Under the pieces are notes generated by a model. It saw nothing but the letters and a program-made list of their open reading frames with translations. It ran no database searches and had not been told where the DNA came from. The translations under genes and the position numbers were made by a program. A stretch of DNA of 64,000 nucleotides from Smittia aterrima (Eukaryota; Arthropoda; Insecta; Diptera; Chironomidae): assembly GCA_033063855.1 (NCBI GenBank), contig CP093829.1, positions 14,911,537 to 14,975,536 of the forward strand, written 5' to 3'. This document shows, piece after piece, positions 23,301 to 38,300 of the stretch (position 1 is its first letter; each line of letters begins with the position of its first letter).

Positions 23301-26300
23301 TTCATATTCGTTCCTCTCATTTAACAATTGAGTGGATGTTGAACATTGTTTCATAAAATATGAATTTAAGAACGAGATTGGCTTCAAGTGAACGAGCTTG
23401 AAAGTTGCATCCTCACCGTAACTCGTTTAGAAAACTCTCTCGCTTCGTTCATTTGTGATTGAGTGGCTCATTGCTTGTCAAGAAAGTGTGTACTCGAGAG
23501 CGTGTGTTTCGAGGACGAAAAGGAATGCGAAGGAGAAACTTCGCCGTTATTAAGTATGTGCACACGACGAGCAACTTCGGTTGCTATTGTGCACCTTGCA
23601 ACAATGTCTCGATAGCGTTTCGACTGCCAGTTTAAAAAAGAAAAGTTGCATTTTTTATGAATCAAATGAAATCTTTTTTATTACAACCCGTCGAGCCTTA
23701 AAACAACATTTGAAAGCGATTTTATTTTCAGCCATCAGCCAACAGAAGAAAATCATTAGCTAGACAGACGACATTTCGAATAAATATGAGAAATTTTTAT
23801 TTTCGCATTTGAAATAAATGAGCCATTTGAATGTGCGAGAGTGCTCGGTTGTTGATCCATTTTTCTCATGTTTTGCACATTTCTAGTTTCAATTTCTTCT
23901 TTTACTTTGCGCTGAGTTTGTGGAAAATATCGAATTTCTCTTTTCGTGTTTTCACACCCACGAACGTCGAGATCTCTTTCTTGTCCACGGAAAAATTTCC
24001 ATTAAATACATCACGACCTACGGAAACATGCGATTTTTCACATAGATTAGTAAATACGATGCAGGATGTCACATTGGAAATGAGCTCTCGGTGTCATTCG
24101 CCGTTTTCCTCTCGCTCGTTGATCGCTGCTTCCGTTTTCAAGAAATTATGATTTCATTTTGCGCAACACGTTCTTCCAACGCATCGAATTAATTCGGGTC
24201 GCGGTCGTCGCTAGCTTCTCGTACGATAAATTAGCGAAAAATAACTTAGTCGAGTGTAGTCGAGAGTTTATGACATTTTAATTAGGGAGCCAAGGCTAAA
24301 CCTGTAGTGAAATAATAATTTTTTATTTTGCCATCTCAAATCAGGGACATGTTGTTGAAAGTTGTCGTTGAAAGGCTGCCGAATATAAAGGAGAAATTGT
24401 AGCGGGCGGAATAACAAATGATTTGAATTTCTATTTATGGAATAAGATCGCAATAATAACATTTTAGTGCTTTGAACTTGTGCGTTGGCTGCAACCAAAT
24501 AATCGATTTCTTAGAAAGTTTCTCGTCGAGGCAAAAACAAGTTTCAAAATTTAACTTAATTAATTCAAACAAGGTAACTCTGAATATTAGTTAAGTGCAG
24601 CATAATGGTCATAAATATTTATAATTCTCTCGCAGTTTCTGCAGTCAATGAAAAGTTAGTTGGCCTACAAGAGACAGAGAGAGACAGAGAAGCTAAGAGC
24701 ACAAAAAAAAAATACAAGCGAATGTAGTAAACAGCTTTTGCTGAATGAAAATACAAAAGATCTTAATGAATGAAAAAATTTCAGCTCAGACAAAGACAGC
24801 CAATGAAACTAATAATCAGAGATAGAGTAAGCAGCAAAAAACATTTCGAGTAAAGTTTTAATAAACCACACATGAAGTTAAACTGGCAGATCATTCCGAG
24901 GTGTTGAAGTCGGATTTTGACTAATCTAAAAATTTATTTTGATTCACAAGCAAAACTGTTATTTCATTAATTAAACGGATGTCTCTCGCTTTCTCGCATC
25001 TTCAATTTTTCATTCATTAAGCAAAAAAGAAGCAAATGTTTTGAAATTCACTGATTCTCCTCGCTCTCATCGCCTTCGGGATTTCGAAAGCTTGTTGTAG
25101 AAGTTATAAATAAAACGTAATCGGGAGCAAACACAAAAGCTAAAGAAAAACATGTCATTACCGATTAGTGAAAATATTCTTGAGCCATTTGATGACTCTT
25201 GACATGTTTACCGCTTCCATCGATTCTTAAGCGATGACCACCTTGAGCTCGTCAAATATTTATGAATGTTTCTGCCTCTTTTTCATTTCAAACTTTTTCT
25301 TCTTTCGTTGACCTACTTTCGCTCATTGTTGATGACAAAATTGAAATATCTAAAACAAGGCAGTAAAAATCTATCGAAATTAATGCTAGACACCGGTGGG
25401 TTGTGGCTTTTTTTCACTGTTCACATCAAAACAAACCTGATCATGCCCTCTAATTGCCTTGAAGCCTAATTCAATCTGTTAATTGTGCGTGGTTAAAATT
25501 ATTCTCATTCAAGAGTTGGCTCACAATGAAACAGAATTATTATTTGGTGCGTTTCTCACCATAAATCATTAGAGAGTCCATATCGTACAAAACATGTTTC
25601 AAGAGCAACAATATGCCTTACGCTGATGAAAAATGATGTAACTCGTAGTAAATTGTAAAAAAGTTCATTCATGAATTTGTTGATCAGAAGGGGAAAGATA
25701 TTTTCACATGGAACTTGCTGTTTGTAATAACAGCGACACAGCACATGACATACAGACAGAGAAGCTTCGAAAAATGTGCACAGAGAAGAAAAATAAAATT
25801 TTACAAGGCAACAAACATATGATTCATTCAACGTGTGATGTAATCAGTTGAAACCCCGACGACGTAAATAAAATTATTTAACGGACTAACTATGCACATT
25901 CGTTGAATTGTACACGCTTCGTATACAAACCAAAGGAATGAGAAGAATTCTTATTTGTTAATTAATTTTTCTCGAGAGTTAAGCTACTCCTGACTTACAT
26001 CTTTGATTGAGCTCAGAACAGAAAAAAAGCAATTACCGCTCAACAAATATTTTTCACACATTCCAAAGGCGACTTAAGCTGCCACAAACTGTTACGTTTA
26101 GCGCAACTTCCAGTGAACCTCAGCGCCCCCTGAGAGCTAATTGGCATGTCATTAAAGTTTGCAATGTGCAATTGCACAGAATTGAAATTTACGTCCCCAA
26201 GCGCTCTCAGACGCAACAACTTAATTTATTTTCATCACACACAATATTTTTTTTATTTATTTTTATCGTCGTGCGCCTTTCGTTAACCATGATATATTAA

Positions 26301-29300
26301 CGAGGCACACTTGTACATTGTTCCTCGTCGCTCAATCTACTCCTGTCTTGACAGAAGAAGAAAATTGTCTAACCATGTCAATTGAATGATTCAAAAAGAC
26401 ATTATTAGCACAGCGCCTCTCCTCACTGGACAAGGTAATTGTGAGCGTTAATTAAATAAAACGGTTTCATTCATAACTCAATGGATTCAATCGTCATCGA
26501 GCTATGTATTGTCACTCCATTGAATTGCGATTCAGCTCCTGCTGATTCTAATTTTAAAGCAAATATCTAAAAATAAAAATGATTGAGAATTGTGTCAGAC
26601 AGCACCAAAAGTCTCGCGTTTGTTTTTCTCGTTGAAACAATGGAAAAGTCATAAGTACATGCTAGCGATAAGTCGATGGATTGAATAAGCTATAATTATC
26701 GACGAAACATTTGTAAATCTCCGGCGGCAAGTGCTGAGAAACGGCTTTCCCAATGCCACAGCCTTTGTCTGCTTTTATAATTAAATTAAAAATCAATTTG
26801 CTATGATTTTTACTTACACGCCGTTTTATCTCTCTTTCTCTTACTCCCTCTGATTATTACATGAACACGTTTAACAGAAGTTTACTGTACTATTTTCCAC
26901 AAATAGCCATCAGCCTACGAGATCTGTCTGAAATTGATGAAGTCGAAGATCTTTATGAATGAATATTTTTTCTTTCTCTCTACCGCACATCAAGCAACGT
27001 TAAACCTTTTACATCATCATCCTCATGTCGTGTTTGAGTATATCAATCCCCTCAAGTGATGACTATCTTAAAGAACATTAAAATTACATTTTCCAACTCC
27101 ACGCGCTTTGTGGGATGGCGTTTTCATTCGTGTGTAATTACATAGATATTTCCCATTCAACAAAACGCGATGCATTTACCTTATCAATTATTACATACAC
27201 TTTGCGATTATCGCGGCTTCCATTTGAGGCTTAATAATTCAACGCTTCCGTTTTGTGTTGAAAATCTCCAATCATCTGTTTTTCAACAAACTTCCGACCA
27301 TCTGATCCGGTCGATGGAAGAGAGAAAAAGCTCAACGAGCTATTTTTAGAATCGAAAAATGATGTAAATCTTTTTTGTGCACATGAAACACCGGATGTGT
27401 CATTAAAACATTCAATTTCAATGTATTTTTCTTTCATACTCTCTCTCTCGCTGCTGGTTGAAAATAATTTTCATTCATGCCGATCGTTTAATGCAAGCTC
27501 GCGAGCGGGAGAATTCAGTATTTGCTTGCTCTACATTCAGTTACATTATTTCCAGAATGTGTAATTCAATAAAAGTATTTAAACTGTTCCAAGCAGTAGT
27601 TGGCTGTGACGTCATGCGTCTGGTGTCTGCTCCATCATTTGAGTTGATCGTAATCGTATAACTTCCATTCATTAGTTTCCTTTTGCTCTTAAACTGTCGT
27701 AATTGTAATGCAATTTATTTTCATGAGTGCGTTGTGGGCGAAAACGGAGATCAAAGAAACTTCTGAATGGAAAAACCATGAAAATCTCCGAACTGCCATC
27801 GTAAAGCAGTTTATTTATTTGTCTCGATTGCTGTGATGATAAAAAATGGCGTGCAACGCTGCTCACGTCCCAAGAGCATTTTTCGCAAAGTTTGCTTGCT
27901 CAGTCATGTCGTTGCTGCGTTTTTTCCATTGAGCCACGACACAAGTCAACTTGTTTATTGATCACATTGGTGCGATGACGATTCGTTAGTGTTTTTCTAT
28001 GTTTATTCGCTTTAAAATTGTGAGACTAATTTCGAGCTCTCACAAGCCTCGATTAATTCAGCGGGAGAGGTTCTGGTGAAAAATAAACAAACGATGAATC
28101 ACACTCGTTTTGAATGAGTATTTGCACTCTCATCGGCAGCAGGCGTTAACATTTTTGTATTTTATTGAGTGGAATTCTCGGAATTATTGACTTTACGAAG
28201 AAACCTTCGACTGCCTAGTGAAGCGTCGGGGTTTCCACATTTTGTAAGAAGTTCGTTGCTTTTGTTGTTACTTGAACAGTTTTTTCTTCTCTCCATTGGC
28301 TTAATCACTGTTGACCTGCACATTTGTTTGATCTCTCGCACAGATCACAAAAACACTTAATTGCTGTTTTCACTGAGCACATTACAACATGTTGCATTAG
28401 GCACAGCTTTTCCTATCGAGATTTTTTTGCCTACGATTTTCTACGACTTAATCATTTGCTGTAGCATAAAAGTATCACGTGAGAGAAGGAAAATGTTGTA
28501 GAGGATTAAAACAGAAATTTCTTACTCTGAGGTTCTACCAGTCGCTTAATGTGGCAGGAAAAAATGATTCGGTGATCCCATGATCCGGTTTTAATTTGAT
28601 ATTATGAGAGATATCCAATCCCATACATGTAATTTTCTTATTCGCTCAATGTTCAACTTCCAAAGCGTATGGTGAATGACATCAAAGCAAAAAGGCATTT
28701 ATGAATCAAATAGCATTGAACTCTGAAACGTTCGTCTCAACTTTCGCTAAAAATGTGGAAAGCGTCAACGTTCACTTTGAAACTTTGGAAGAGATGCTGC
28801 GATGTATAATCCTTCAAAATATTGTCTGTGTATTCAATCGCTTCCATCTCGCACTTCCCACAAACATATCTTGACAACGTTTGAAGCCGCGCAACCAAAA
28901 ATGTTAAAATATCTGTCGGTATCTGAGATCAAACAGCAGCAGCAGCGTAAAACACAAATTGCTCCGCGTCAACTTTTCAGACATTTTGAGAGCTTCTGAT
29001 ATCTTGATTGAAAGATTACAACAAGAAATTTCTGATTTTATGTAACAAATGAGACTTTTCTAATCTTTTAAAGTAAAGTTTAAAAATGATGCTCTCGAAA
29101 GAGTTCGGTTCTTCTTCGTGGCTATACGTTCTCTCGAAATCCCGTTTCCCTGGTATGCGGCGACCACATTTAAAAGCAATAAGTCGTATGCCAAAGCGAA
29201 AAAGTATTTTTTGCTCGAGCAGCATAAGAAGAAACGCATGAAAACTGAAAGTAGGTCAGTTGCGAATTTTGCTTTTGTCGTCTCTTGATTGCTTTGTTTT

Positions 29301-32300
29301 GTTTTTGCCTTCGCCACATTCAATTGTTCGTCGGACGGTGATTCAAGAAGACATGAATTAATGATTGTAGATAATTCTCTGCTGATGCTGCCACTGCAGA
29401 TCTTTCTTCAAGTTTTATTAATAGTTTTTTGTAAGCTCTGGCGAATAATCTTTGAAGCGGCTGAAGGATTTCTCGGAAATTTTGCAAATCGTCGAGGGAA
29501 ACAGCTGAAGTTTGTATTTGCGGCCAATCCATCATTCGAAACTCATTTGCTGTTTGTTGTGTATTTGGCGAATCTAATGCTCTGAAGGCTTCTTGTTTAA
29601 TTCCACAAACGAGTAAAACATCATTATAATAGCTCTTTCGATAAGTTGTCGAAAAAAGGCCACGGCGACTTTCATTTCGCATGCCATTACGTTTGTTATT
29701 GAGCGAAATCTTTGTCATAACTGCAGTTGACCTTTCGATTGTCGAAATATATTTAAGCGCGGCTAACTTAGAAGAGGATGATGAAGTGGCCTTGTCAGCA
29801 AACCAAATGGTCGTGCTTTGAAGCTATTTTCAATTTCGTGTATGCGGCTCGACATTGCATTATGCAAAATAAAACATTCTTGACCTAAGCTCTAAACTCA
29901 TCTCTCGTTTGCTTTGTTTGAAACTTTAATAATCAAATTGATTGCTACTTGAAATACTCGCAAGGAGAAAAGTTTTTTTTTCTCGCATCGTCACTGAAAA
30001 ATTTCAACTTGTGCGACTTAAAAACGTCACAAGCAATTAACATTCTATCTTGTATCAAACACGTTTTCTGTCTCCCTAGCGAAAATTCTAATTAATTTTT
30101 ATTATTTTTAATTTGCATATTTTATTAGTTTCAAAGACTTGTTCCCGGGTATGAACCATTGATGAAGTTCAGTTGCGTTTTTTCTCTTCTCTACAGAGAA
30201 ATATTAATTGGTCACAACAAACTCGGTTAAAAATATTTAACAGAAGGAGAAGGGAAATTTACTGCGGAAGAAATATCTTTTGTGTTGCTATCGTTATTAG
30301 CATATCAGACAGCCAAGATCAGCAGCAGAAAAGCATTCTGCACTCGTCGCCTCACCTTGATTTTCCTCCTCTCTCGCATTTACCGTATTCGGTTTATTCA
30401 GTTAATGAAAATGTTGAAGCAGATTTTTGTGTTAGTCTTTATCTTCCTTGACTCACCGTCGCTTGCAAGCTAACACAATCTCCTCCTTCATCGCGTTACC
30501 TTATCCCAATATCATATAAAGTGTTTGATCAAGAGATTATTGCTTTTCACTAGAAAAAGATCAATGTGTATGCGAAAATGTTAAAATTTCAACGTTCGTC
30601 TAGAAGTCGAACGCTTAACGAATGTAATGTACAAATTGCCTTTGTCATTTGCCTTGAGACATTTCGACGAGCACATAAACATTGTTCTTCTATTATTTTT
30701 AATACATTATTGTCGCGAGCTTTGCAATTGTTAGACTTTTTTATGTTTGCAGGTTCTTCAAATGAATTTCGCTTTGTTACAAAAAAAAAATGCAATGCGG
30801 TGTTGTATGGATTCTCATTTTTGCTGTTGCCTCGTTGCCATTGTTCGAAAGAGTTGCCACAGCATAAGTACATTATTGATAATCAGTTCTCTTTCATGAT
30901 TCAAGGCGAATGAGTTTTAATTGAATGATAAATTATTGCACAGACTCGAAAAAGGAGAAAAAAATAAATAAATAAACAGTAGAGTATGAAATGCTCTTTA
31001 AAAGTAAATACAAAAAAACAACAGCATCTCCAACACTTATTATTTTTAGTGTAGCATGAGCAAATGGAAGAAGCTTGATTGAATAGCATAATCCCATTCG
31101 ACACTGAGGATTTAGTAGAAAAAGTCAACGAAGTAGAAGAAACTAAGACGATTAAATTGATATCTGACTTTCCTTGAAAGAGCTCTTCACTTCATCCACA
31201 CCATCACGACACAGAGACTTCTTTACATTTACTTCAGCATATTCTTTCTTCATATTTTGCCTCGGGAAAAGATTAATTGTGCTAAAAGCAACATGAAGCA
31301 AGATATGGCGACGACCGCTGAATGGATGAATGAAAAATTCCTTCGTTGCAAACTGAATAAAGACTCTTGATGAAATAGATACGAGGGGGGAGACCCTAAG
31401 CTGTCACTTCGGATGATGCCACTAATCTACCTAGAAAAGGTTCATAACACCATTCGCGGCAGCAATCGTTGAATGCACTTCCATTCAAAGAAAAAATATT
31501 TCAATAGGAAAAGTTTCATTCTTCTTTCTGCATTCCAATGCAGCGCATTTCGATGTGGTTGTGCTTTGGCATTAGAATAAACGCAAGGTAAATTGAAATT
31601 TGTAATGTGCTTACAGTGAAAGAGAACTATAATATCAATTAACGCCGAGTTGAAGAATTTGTTTAAAATAGCAAAGACGGGTTAGCTTCGTCTAAGCCTG
31701 CACATTCAAGAGTTTCTTTTCGAGTCATCATGTTTGTATCGTTGAGCTTGAGCTTGCTTTGGTGAATGCAAATGATTTTAACCGGCAGTTTGATGCAAAA
31801 AAAAATGAAAAAATTGCATTAATTGCTTGAAATCAGAAGAAGAAGAAGAAGCGGGAAAATGCTTGGCTCCATTTATCAAAGCATGTTGGACATCGAGATC
31901 GCTTTGAACGGCCTCCATGCTCTTCATTCGTCTTTTTCACTATAAGTGCACTCCGGTCGAGTCAAGTCGAGTCTGATGAGATGTTTTTCTTTTCAATTTA
32001 TTTATTTATTCGCTGCATAAATGCATTTTTTTTGTTGAAAGCAATGTACAAAGACGGCGGAATGCTTTACATTCAGCGAGTAAAATTTTTGCCATTTATG
32101 AAGTCGATAGCAAACAGCTTTTCTCTCATCTGGTCTCAGGATACTTGATGATGATGTAGAGTGAGTGAGAGGGTGAATATCGATCAACTAACGATTCGAG
32201 AAAATAAAAAATATATTAACATTGATTTAATTGCAACATTATGCACGAATCGGTTTTTAACGATGCAGTAGAAAAGCTAAAACATTTCTCTGCAATGTTT

Positions 32301-35300
32301 CTAGCGCCTTTAGAAAATTTATTGTACTCGAAAGGAATAGAGAAGATTTTTTCCAACACTTGGTCGTTAGTCGGCATCAATCTCTTGCTATATTCATCGC
32401 TCTTTAACATATGTGAGGGGGATATTGAAAGCGCCCCACGATGAAGTTCAATTTCATTATTTATTTCCATCACCCAGACATGAAGAACAAAGCGCGAAGA
32501 AAGAATGAAGAAAGAAATGCGGCTTAATTCACGATAAAAATTATTTATTTGTTTCGGCATGATGTTGAATGAATGAAAAGCCGAACCAAATGCAACGATT
32601 GTCGAGCATGTAATGATAACTTGTTTTATTTTCTTCGAAAAGCTACTTGAAAACTTATAAACGAGCTTGAAAATGAAATGCTTGGAGTCGTGAGTTAAGT
32701 GCACAAAGCAAAATGCGCCACATGAAATATTGTAATCACTGAAAAATGAATGTATAAATAAAAAAGCATTAACGTATGCCATTTCAATTTCTACAAGTGC
32801 AGTCTCGCACTCACACACACGTTGACCGGCTTAATGGATCAGACTGAGAAAGAGTGGGAATATGCATCGTAGACTAGACAAACAGCAGAGAGTATGAAGC
32901 CGCACAATACAATGTTTTATCGTGTACAAATTGCATACGATTTATGGAACTGAAAATGCACTTAAATTACATTCATAAATGCAACGTAGCACAATTCTGA
33001 GTCGATCTTGTAGCTTTTCTCTTTTTAAATTCGATCGGTATTCGCTCGTCTGATACCAGCAAAGAGAAAAGTTGACCATGATTTGTAATCGTGGCCGACA
33101 GAACCTCCTCGTAATTAATGGTATTAAGAGGGATAAATAAATAAGAGTTCTTTGACGTAGGTGGACACACAATGCAACATGGAGCGACATAAAAATGATT
33201 CGACTGGAAGGTAGAGAATCGAGCATAAGACTGATAATGAAGCCGATGCTTTATGGTAGCGTTGATTTAAATCTTGGCCAGATGACTTGAAAAAGTCTTG
33301 ATTAACATAAACAGTTGCGATCACCAGAACATGAAATAAAAATTAAAAACTTTCATTGTTGGTATCTGGCTTTTTTCGGAAGGTTATCTTATTGCTTTTC
33401 TTGTCGAACGCTCTTAAAACATCCACGCGAGCTTCCCACTCTTAAAACAAGATTAAGAAGCAATATGCGTTGTTCCGCAAAGCAATTCTTTATCTTCTTA
33501 CGTCAATTTATCAAATGTCCCTTGACCCGTTTCACGGTATTCAATGGAAAAATTATGTCGATTTATTTTTGTTTGTTAAAGCAATGGAGTGAAGCTTCTT
33601 GCCGCGCATAAGATCGTCATCATTATAATAAACTCTAGGCTTCTTTTACTTCAATCTTTAACTGTCGTTCTGCTTTTTGTTCTCTGAAACAGTCGAGTTT
33701 TATTATTGGTCTTCTACGTAGAAAAGAACCAGCCGTCGCAGAAATTACAGAAAGTTATGAGAAATGAAAATGGGAAAAAATATTTAAATTTTAAATTACT
33801 CACTTGACACAGAAGACTGGAAATAAACGCACATGGGAAATAAACATAGAAAATGACAATAATGAGATCATTCGATGGTTTGGTTTAATTATCATTTTTA
33901 TACAGTTTAGCAAATGGTTGACGATGTGTAATTAAATTGCCTCCTTCCGTCCGATAATAAGGACATTTTCTCTAAAATATTTCGTTTCTTCGATGAACAT
34001 TACTTAGTGCTCGTGGATCGAATCAGACATGTTCACAATACTGTCGACGTTTTAAATTACGAATTAATTAAATTTTCTAGCATTTCGCTACTTCAAACGT
34101 GAAACATGATTCATGCTTCCAACCAGCTTTCCCCTAAGAGTTTCCTCAAACTAGGTGTATTGTGTTTAAGAAAGTCTCTTCATCTTGTTCGAAAGAATAT
34201 CCAGTAACGAACACGTTTATTTCCCGATGTATAAATTTCTAGTGGGCAGTCTATGATCCGTGATCAATTGTGTCAGCTAGCGAATCTTCTTTTACTTTAG
34301 ACGTCATGAACCATTAAGTCAATCCTCCTACAACTTCGCGTTCTCGTTTTTTTAGCATTTCTTGAAGTTATTTATGGAACGTAGTTGTATCAAAGTCTTG
34401 AGTGCTCATGTTTAATTATCCACAGGTTCAGAATTCTGAATAAGTAAACAAGTATCTTGATGACTGAATTATTTCAAAAAGCTTTAGAGCGAATGAAAAT
34501 TTGAGCTCAAAAAGCGAGAAATGAGATGAAATGAGATTCATCATCTTAAGGCACATTACGCGTGCGGGAAACGTTTGAGATCGCGACAATAATGTACAAT
34601 CTTTGTTTTCCCGTTTGGTTTCTTTTATTAATAATTCAACTGTCACCCAAGTTCTATATCCTACTTAGTTTCGCCTTCAAGCTTCACCCTCCATAAGGAA
34701 CGACGAGATAATTTTTGCGCGCCTTTTTCTTTGCGACTGGAGAAACTTTCCTTTCCTATATCTCGCGTTGTTTATATACGTCTACAGGGAGTTGTGAACG
34801 AAGAGAATTTATGCTTTTATTATCCGTTCTACAGCAATGGGGAGTAATAAAAAAGGGATAATTTTAAGCCTCAAAAAATTTCTTGGACGGCGTGGATACA
34901 AACACACTCAACCTTAAAGCGAAAAATAAATAAACAGTCAGGTCATGTTTCCTCTTCTCATATAATTTATGTGCGAAAATAGCTGAATCTTAGCCTGCTT
35001 TTGTTCTGTCTCACTTATCACGCAGTCTCTAAAGCTAAAACGCAATGCAAAATTTTTGTCTCACACCCTCAACTCGAACAACGATGATGATGATGGATGT
35101 GTGTTTTATAAGACTTTGAAGGAGAATTTTTTAGTCTAACACTTTCCTTCACTTCCTTTTATAGTGAAACTAGCTGAACAGCAAAAAGATCTTTTTAAGT
35201 GAAATGGTGTAGGCAGAATATTCGAGGAAAGACTGAGCGATATATTGTACAACACTAAAAAGCTAAATCATATGACATACCCAAATAAGAGTTTTATGGA

Positions 35301-38300
35301 AGATTTCGAGCTGTTTTCTTGTTCTTCTTCGCCAAACAAACGAAACGCTCTCTTGCTTTCGTTTCCAACCCTCTTTCCGCCCACTCACTGGTTTTCTTCC
35401 GTCCCGGCTCGAGAAAAAATATTCGGCTCTTTCGAATAGCTGTATTTGTGTTGCCCCGGCAACGAGCATATCGATCCATTCAGACGACCGAATTCATGGT
35501 ATGAACATGAATTCTCTTTTTAATGTTGTTCCTTGCTACGTCGCTTTATTCCCGTCACCCATACGCCCACTCGTTTTCACTCGAGTTTCCATTCTTTCAC
35601 TTCTCTCACTTACGAGACTGTTTCATCCCACGCCGCTGAAGTTTTTCTTTGTGCCTTTTGCGTAACTCTACGCATTTGATTATAAGCACACAGACAATGA
35701 TTCGATTCATATGCTTTCCTTCCTCCCCCTTGAACGAGCTAAGAGTTGGGAGGAAAATGAGACGGAGACGGAGAAAAATTGCGTTGTTTCAATGTTGGAT
35801 TTTCTTATCAGAAATCAGCCGAAAAAAAGCTATCTGGCAGACGCCTTGACGGTTGTTTGTGTTGTTGATATTTTCCGAACCAACGGTCTCTTTAGAGATT
35901 CTCGAACGAGACCCTTCGAGTTTATGGATAAATTTCCTTGATGAAGAAGAATGGCCTCGTTCTCCGGGATGTTGTACTATGATTACTTTATAGTATGGAA
36001 TACACAAACACACTCTGAGATCATGATTGAGTGTAAGGCTCATTCTTTCTCCAGTCTGGAGGATATTTTACCCATGTTGTGTTATCAAAGCGCACGTACA
36101 TACACATGACACATAGCTGGGGCATCATAGAAATGTTCTGTGAAGAATTCCATTTATGTAAAACAAGTTATGCGGTCGGGTATAATATATGTCACTCATG
36201 TGCTTATCGAGAGTCTACCAGAATCATCGATTTATAAACTTTGCTTGCTCACCTGGTCATTTCAATATTGAAATTACGTTGGGATGATTACGAAAGTGCA
36301 TCGCAGCATATAAAGCTCACTCACTATGAGAAAAGCGCATGTATGTGTTATGAAATACATTTATGTTGTTTCAATATGCTTTCAAAGAGAGAATAAGCAT
36401 CGAGTGTAAAGCAGATGAAAAAAGAATAAAAATAAAACATAACTTTGTGTCTAGTCGAAATGTCTGCTTAATCGACGACCTTGATTAGGTCGCGAGCTCC
36501 GGTGTTTTCTCCTTCTCTAGCGCGAGCTCTTTTCTACTGAAAAACAAACATTATCGCCGCCGTCGAGGTTGATATTCATACACTTTGGTCAGCGCATGTT
36601 TCGTTCCGACGAAAATACGTTAAGTCATCAGTTTATTAAAAACTGAAAATATACAGCAGAAGTTTCAAAATACCCAAAGGGCTTCATCTGATGAAGTTCA
36701 TCATCTTTTCTGCTTGAAAAATAAAGGATTTGTCTTACACTGAAGCTTTTGCCTTTTGGAAAACCCTAGCAACTGTTTTGCAATTGAGACTTAACAGATC
36801 TCATTTTAACCTCAGCAAACAAGAGATAAAAGAAAAACGTTGTCGATAATTAATTAATCATGGTTAAAGTGTGAAACTACTCTGTAATAATTCGTGCTTA
36901 TCTTGAAATGGAATGCAGGGGAATTGGTTACCTATACATTTCCGAACAGATACGAAAATATAAACACGGTGCTTTGTCCTTGTAACACTTTTCTCTTCTT
37001 TTCTTGCTTAAAATACACGAAATGTGAATAAGAACTCGATGAAATACAAAAGTATATAATATGAAAGTCGACGAAGTAAGATGAGCTCGTTATGTATCAC
37101 GAGACTTAAAAGCTAAAAAAATACAAGTTACGAGAACTTCAGAAGTTTTCTATAAAATATAATTCAGTCGAAAACAATTTAGTTTATTGCGACAGGTAGA
37201 AAAAGCACGTGATGGTTAGCTTCACTTATAAATACTCTTCGTTGGCTCTAAGTCTTATTCAGGTTGCTCGTGTTGATAAACCATCGCCTTAGAGTAATTA
37301 ATAAAGCAATGAATCAAGGATGAACTTATTCCGGAAACAATCAGACAACTACGAGCTTTGTTAAAATTCTGAAAGGAAATGACGACGAAAAGACCAAAGA
37401 GAACTGAAGTGACAACGAAAGTAATACGAATGCTTTAGTTCAATGATCAAAGGTCAAAACTAAACGGCAGAAGCCATGCTTTTGATTGTAGTAGCTTTCT
37501 GTAGACAAAGAAACACTGAATGAGACGAAGACCTGCAATTTTTTCTCTTTTCAATTGAGATATCTTGAAATCTACCACACATTCCTTTGTTCGCAAAAGA
37601 TTTTCATTCTCCACGACTGGTCAAGAGAAATAATTTTTCTCAGCCGCAAAACTTTTCATTATTACAAGAGCGACATAGAATTCAGTCCCAGACTCGAAAA
37701 ATTTCATTGTGACCATGCTCATGTTGCCATTCCCGCTTCGTTCACTCCAGACGCCATGTTAAAACATCTGTGTGCTAAGTAAGGGATGAGTGGAATTTGA
37801 TGTTTCGGGTGGTGACTGGAAAAATCGAAATTCATTCCACATAAAAGTCTCAAAAATGAAACAAACTTTTCTTCCTTAGACAGGGCCGTAAAAATTAGGG
37901 GAAGAAACTTTTGATTCTGTCTTGGGCGAAGATAAAACTAAAATATGTATATTGAAAATAATCTTTGTAAAAAGAGGGAAAAAAGTTCGGAGATGGAGCA
38001 TAAAAATGACATAACAGTTCAGTGAACGATCTCAGATGGTGCACGCGTGTAACACAAAGACACCAATACAAATTTCTCTGGAGGTTGATATTCAGATGGG
38101 GAATGGGGATGATGGTGAATCCATTAATTTTCCTTCCACTCAAATTTTCGAGCGAAAATCGGAAAAGTGCCAGAAGGCAAACCCGATAATGTTTTCCTCT
38201 CCGTCTCATCTCATTCCCCGTGGCGGATTTTCCTCTGTTTTCGACTGCCTGCCTCCACGTATGCTGGTGCTATTGTGGTGTAGTCCCCGAGCAACGTTAA

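Noticed and set aside
29320..29718. 132-codon minus-strand frame overlapping a 98-codon plus-strand frame
   Set aside because: Opposing overlapping frames with no domain or promoter; consistent with chance.
30566..30913. 115-codon plus-strand frame with a 94-codon antisense partner
   Set aside because: No recognisable family, no splice or promoter evidence.
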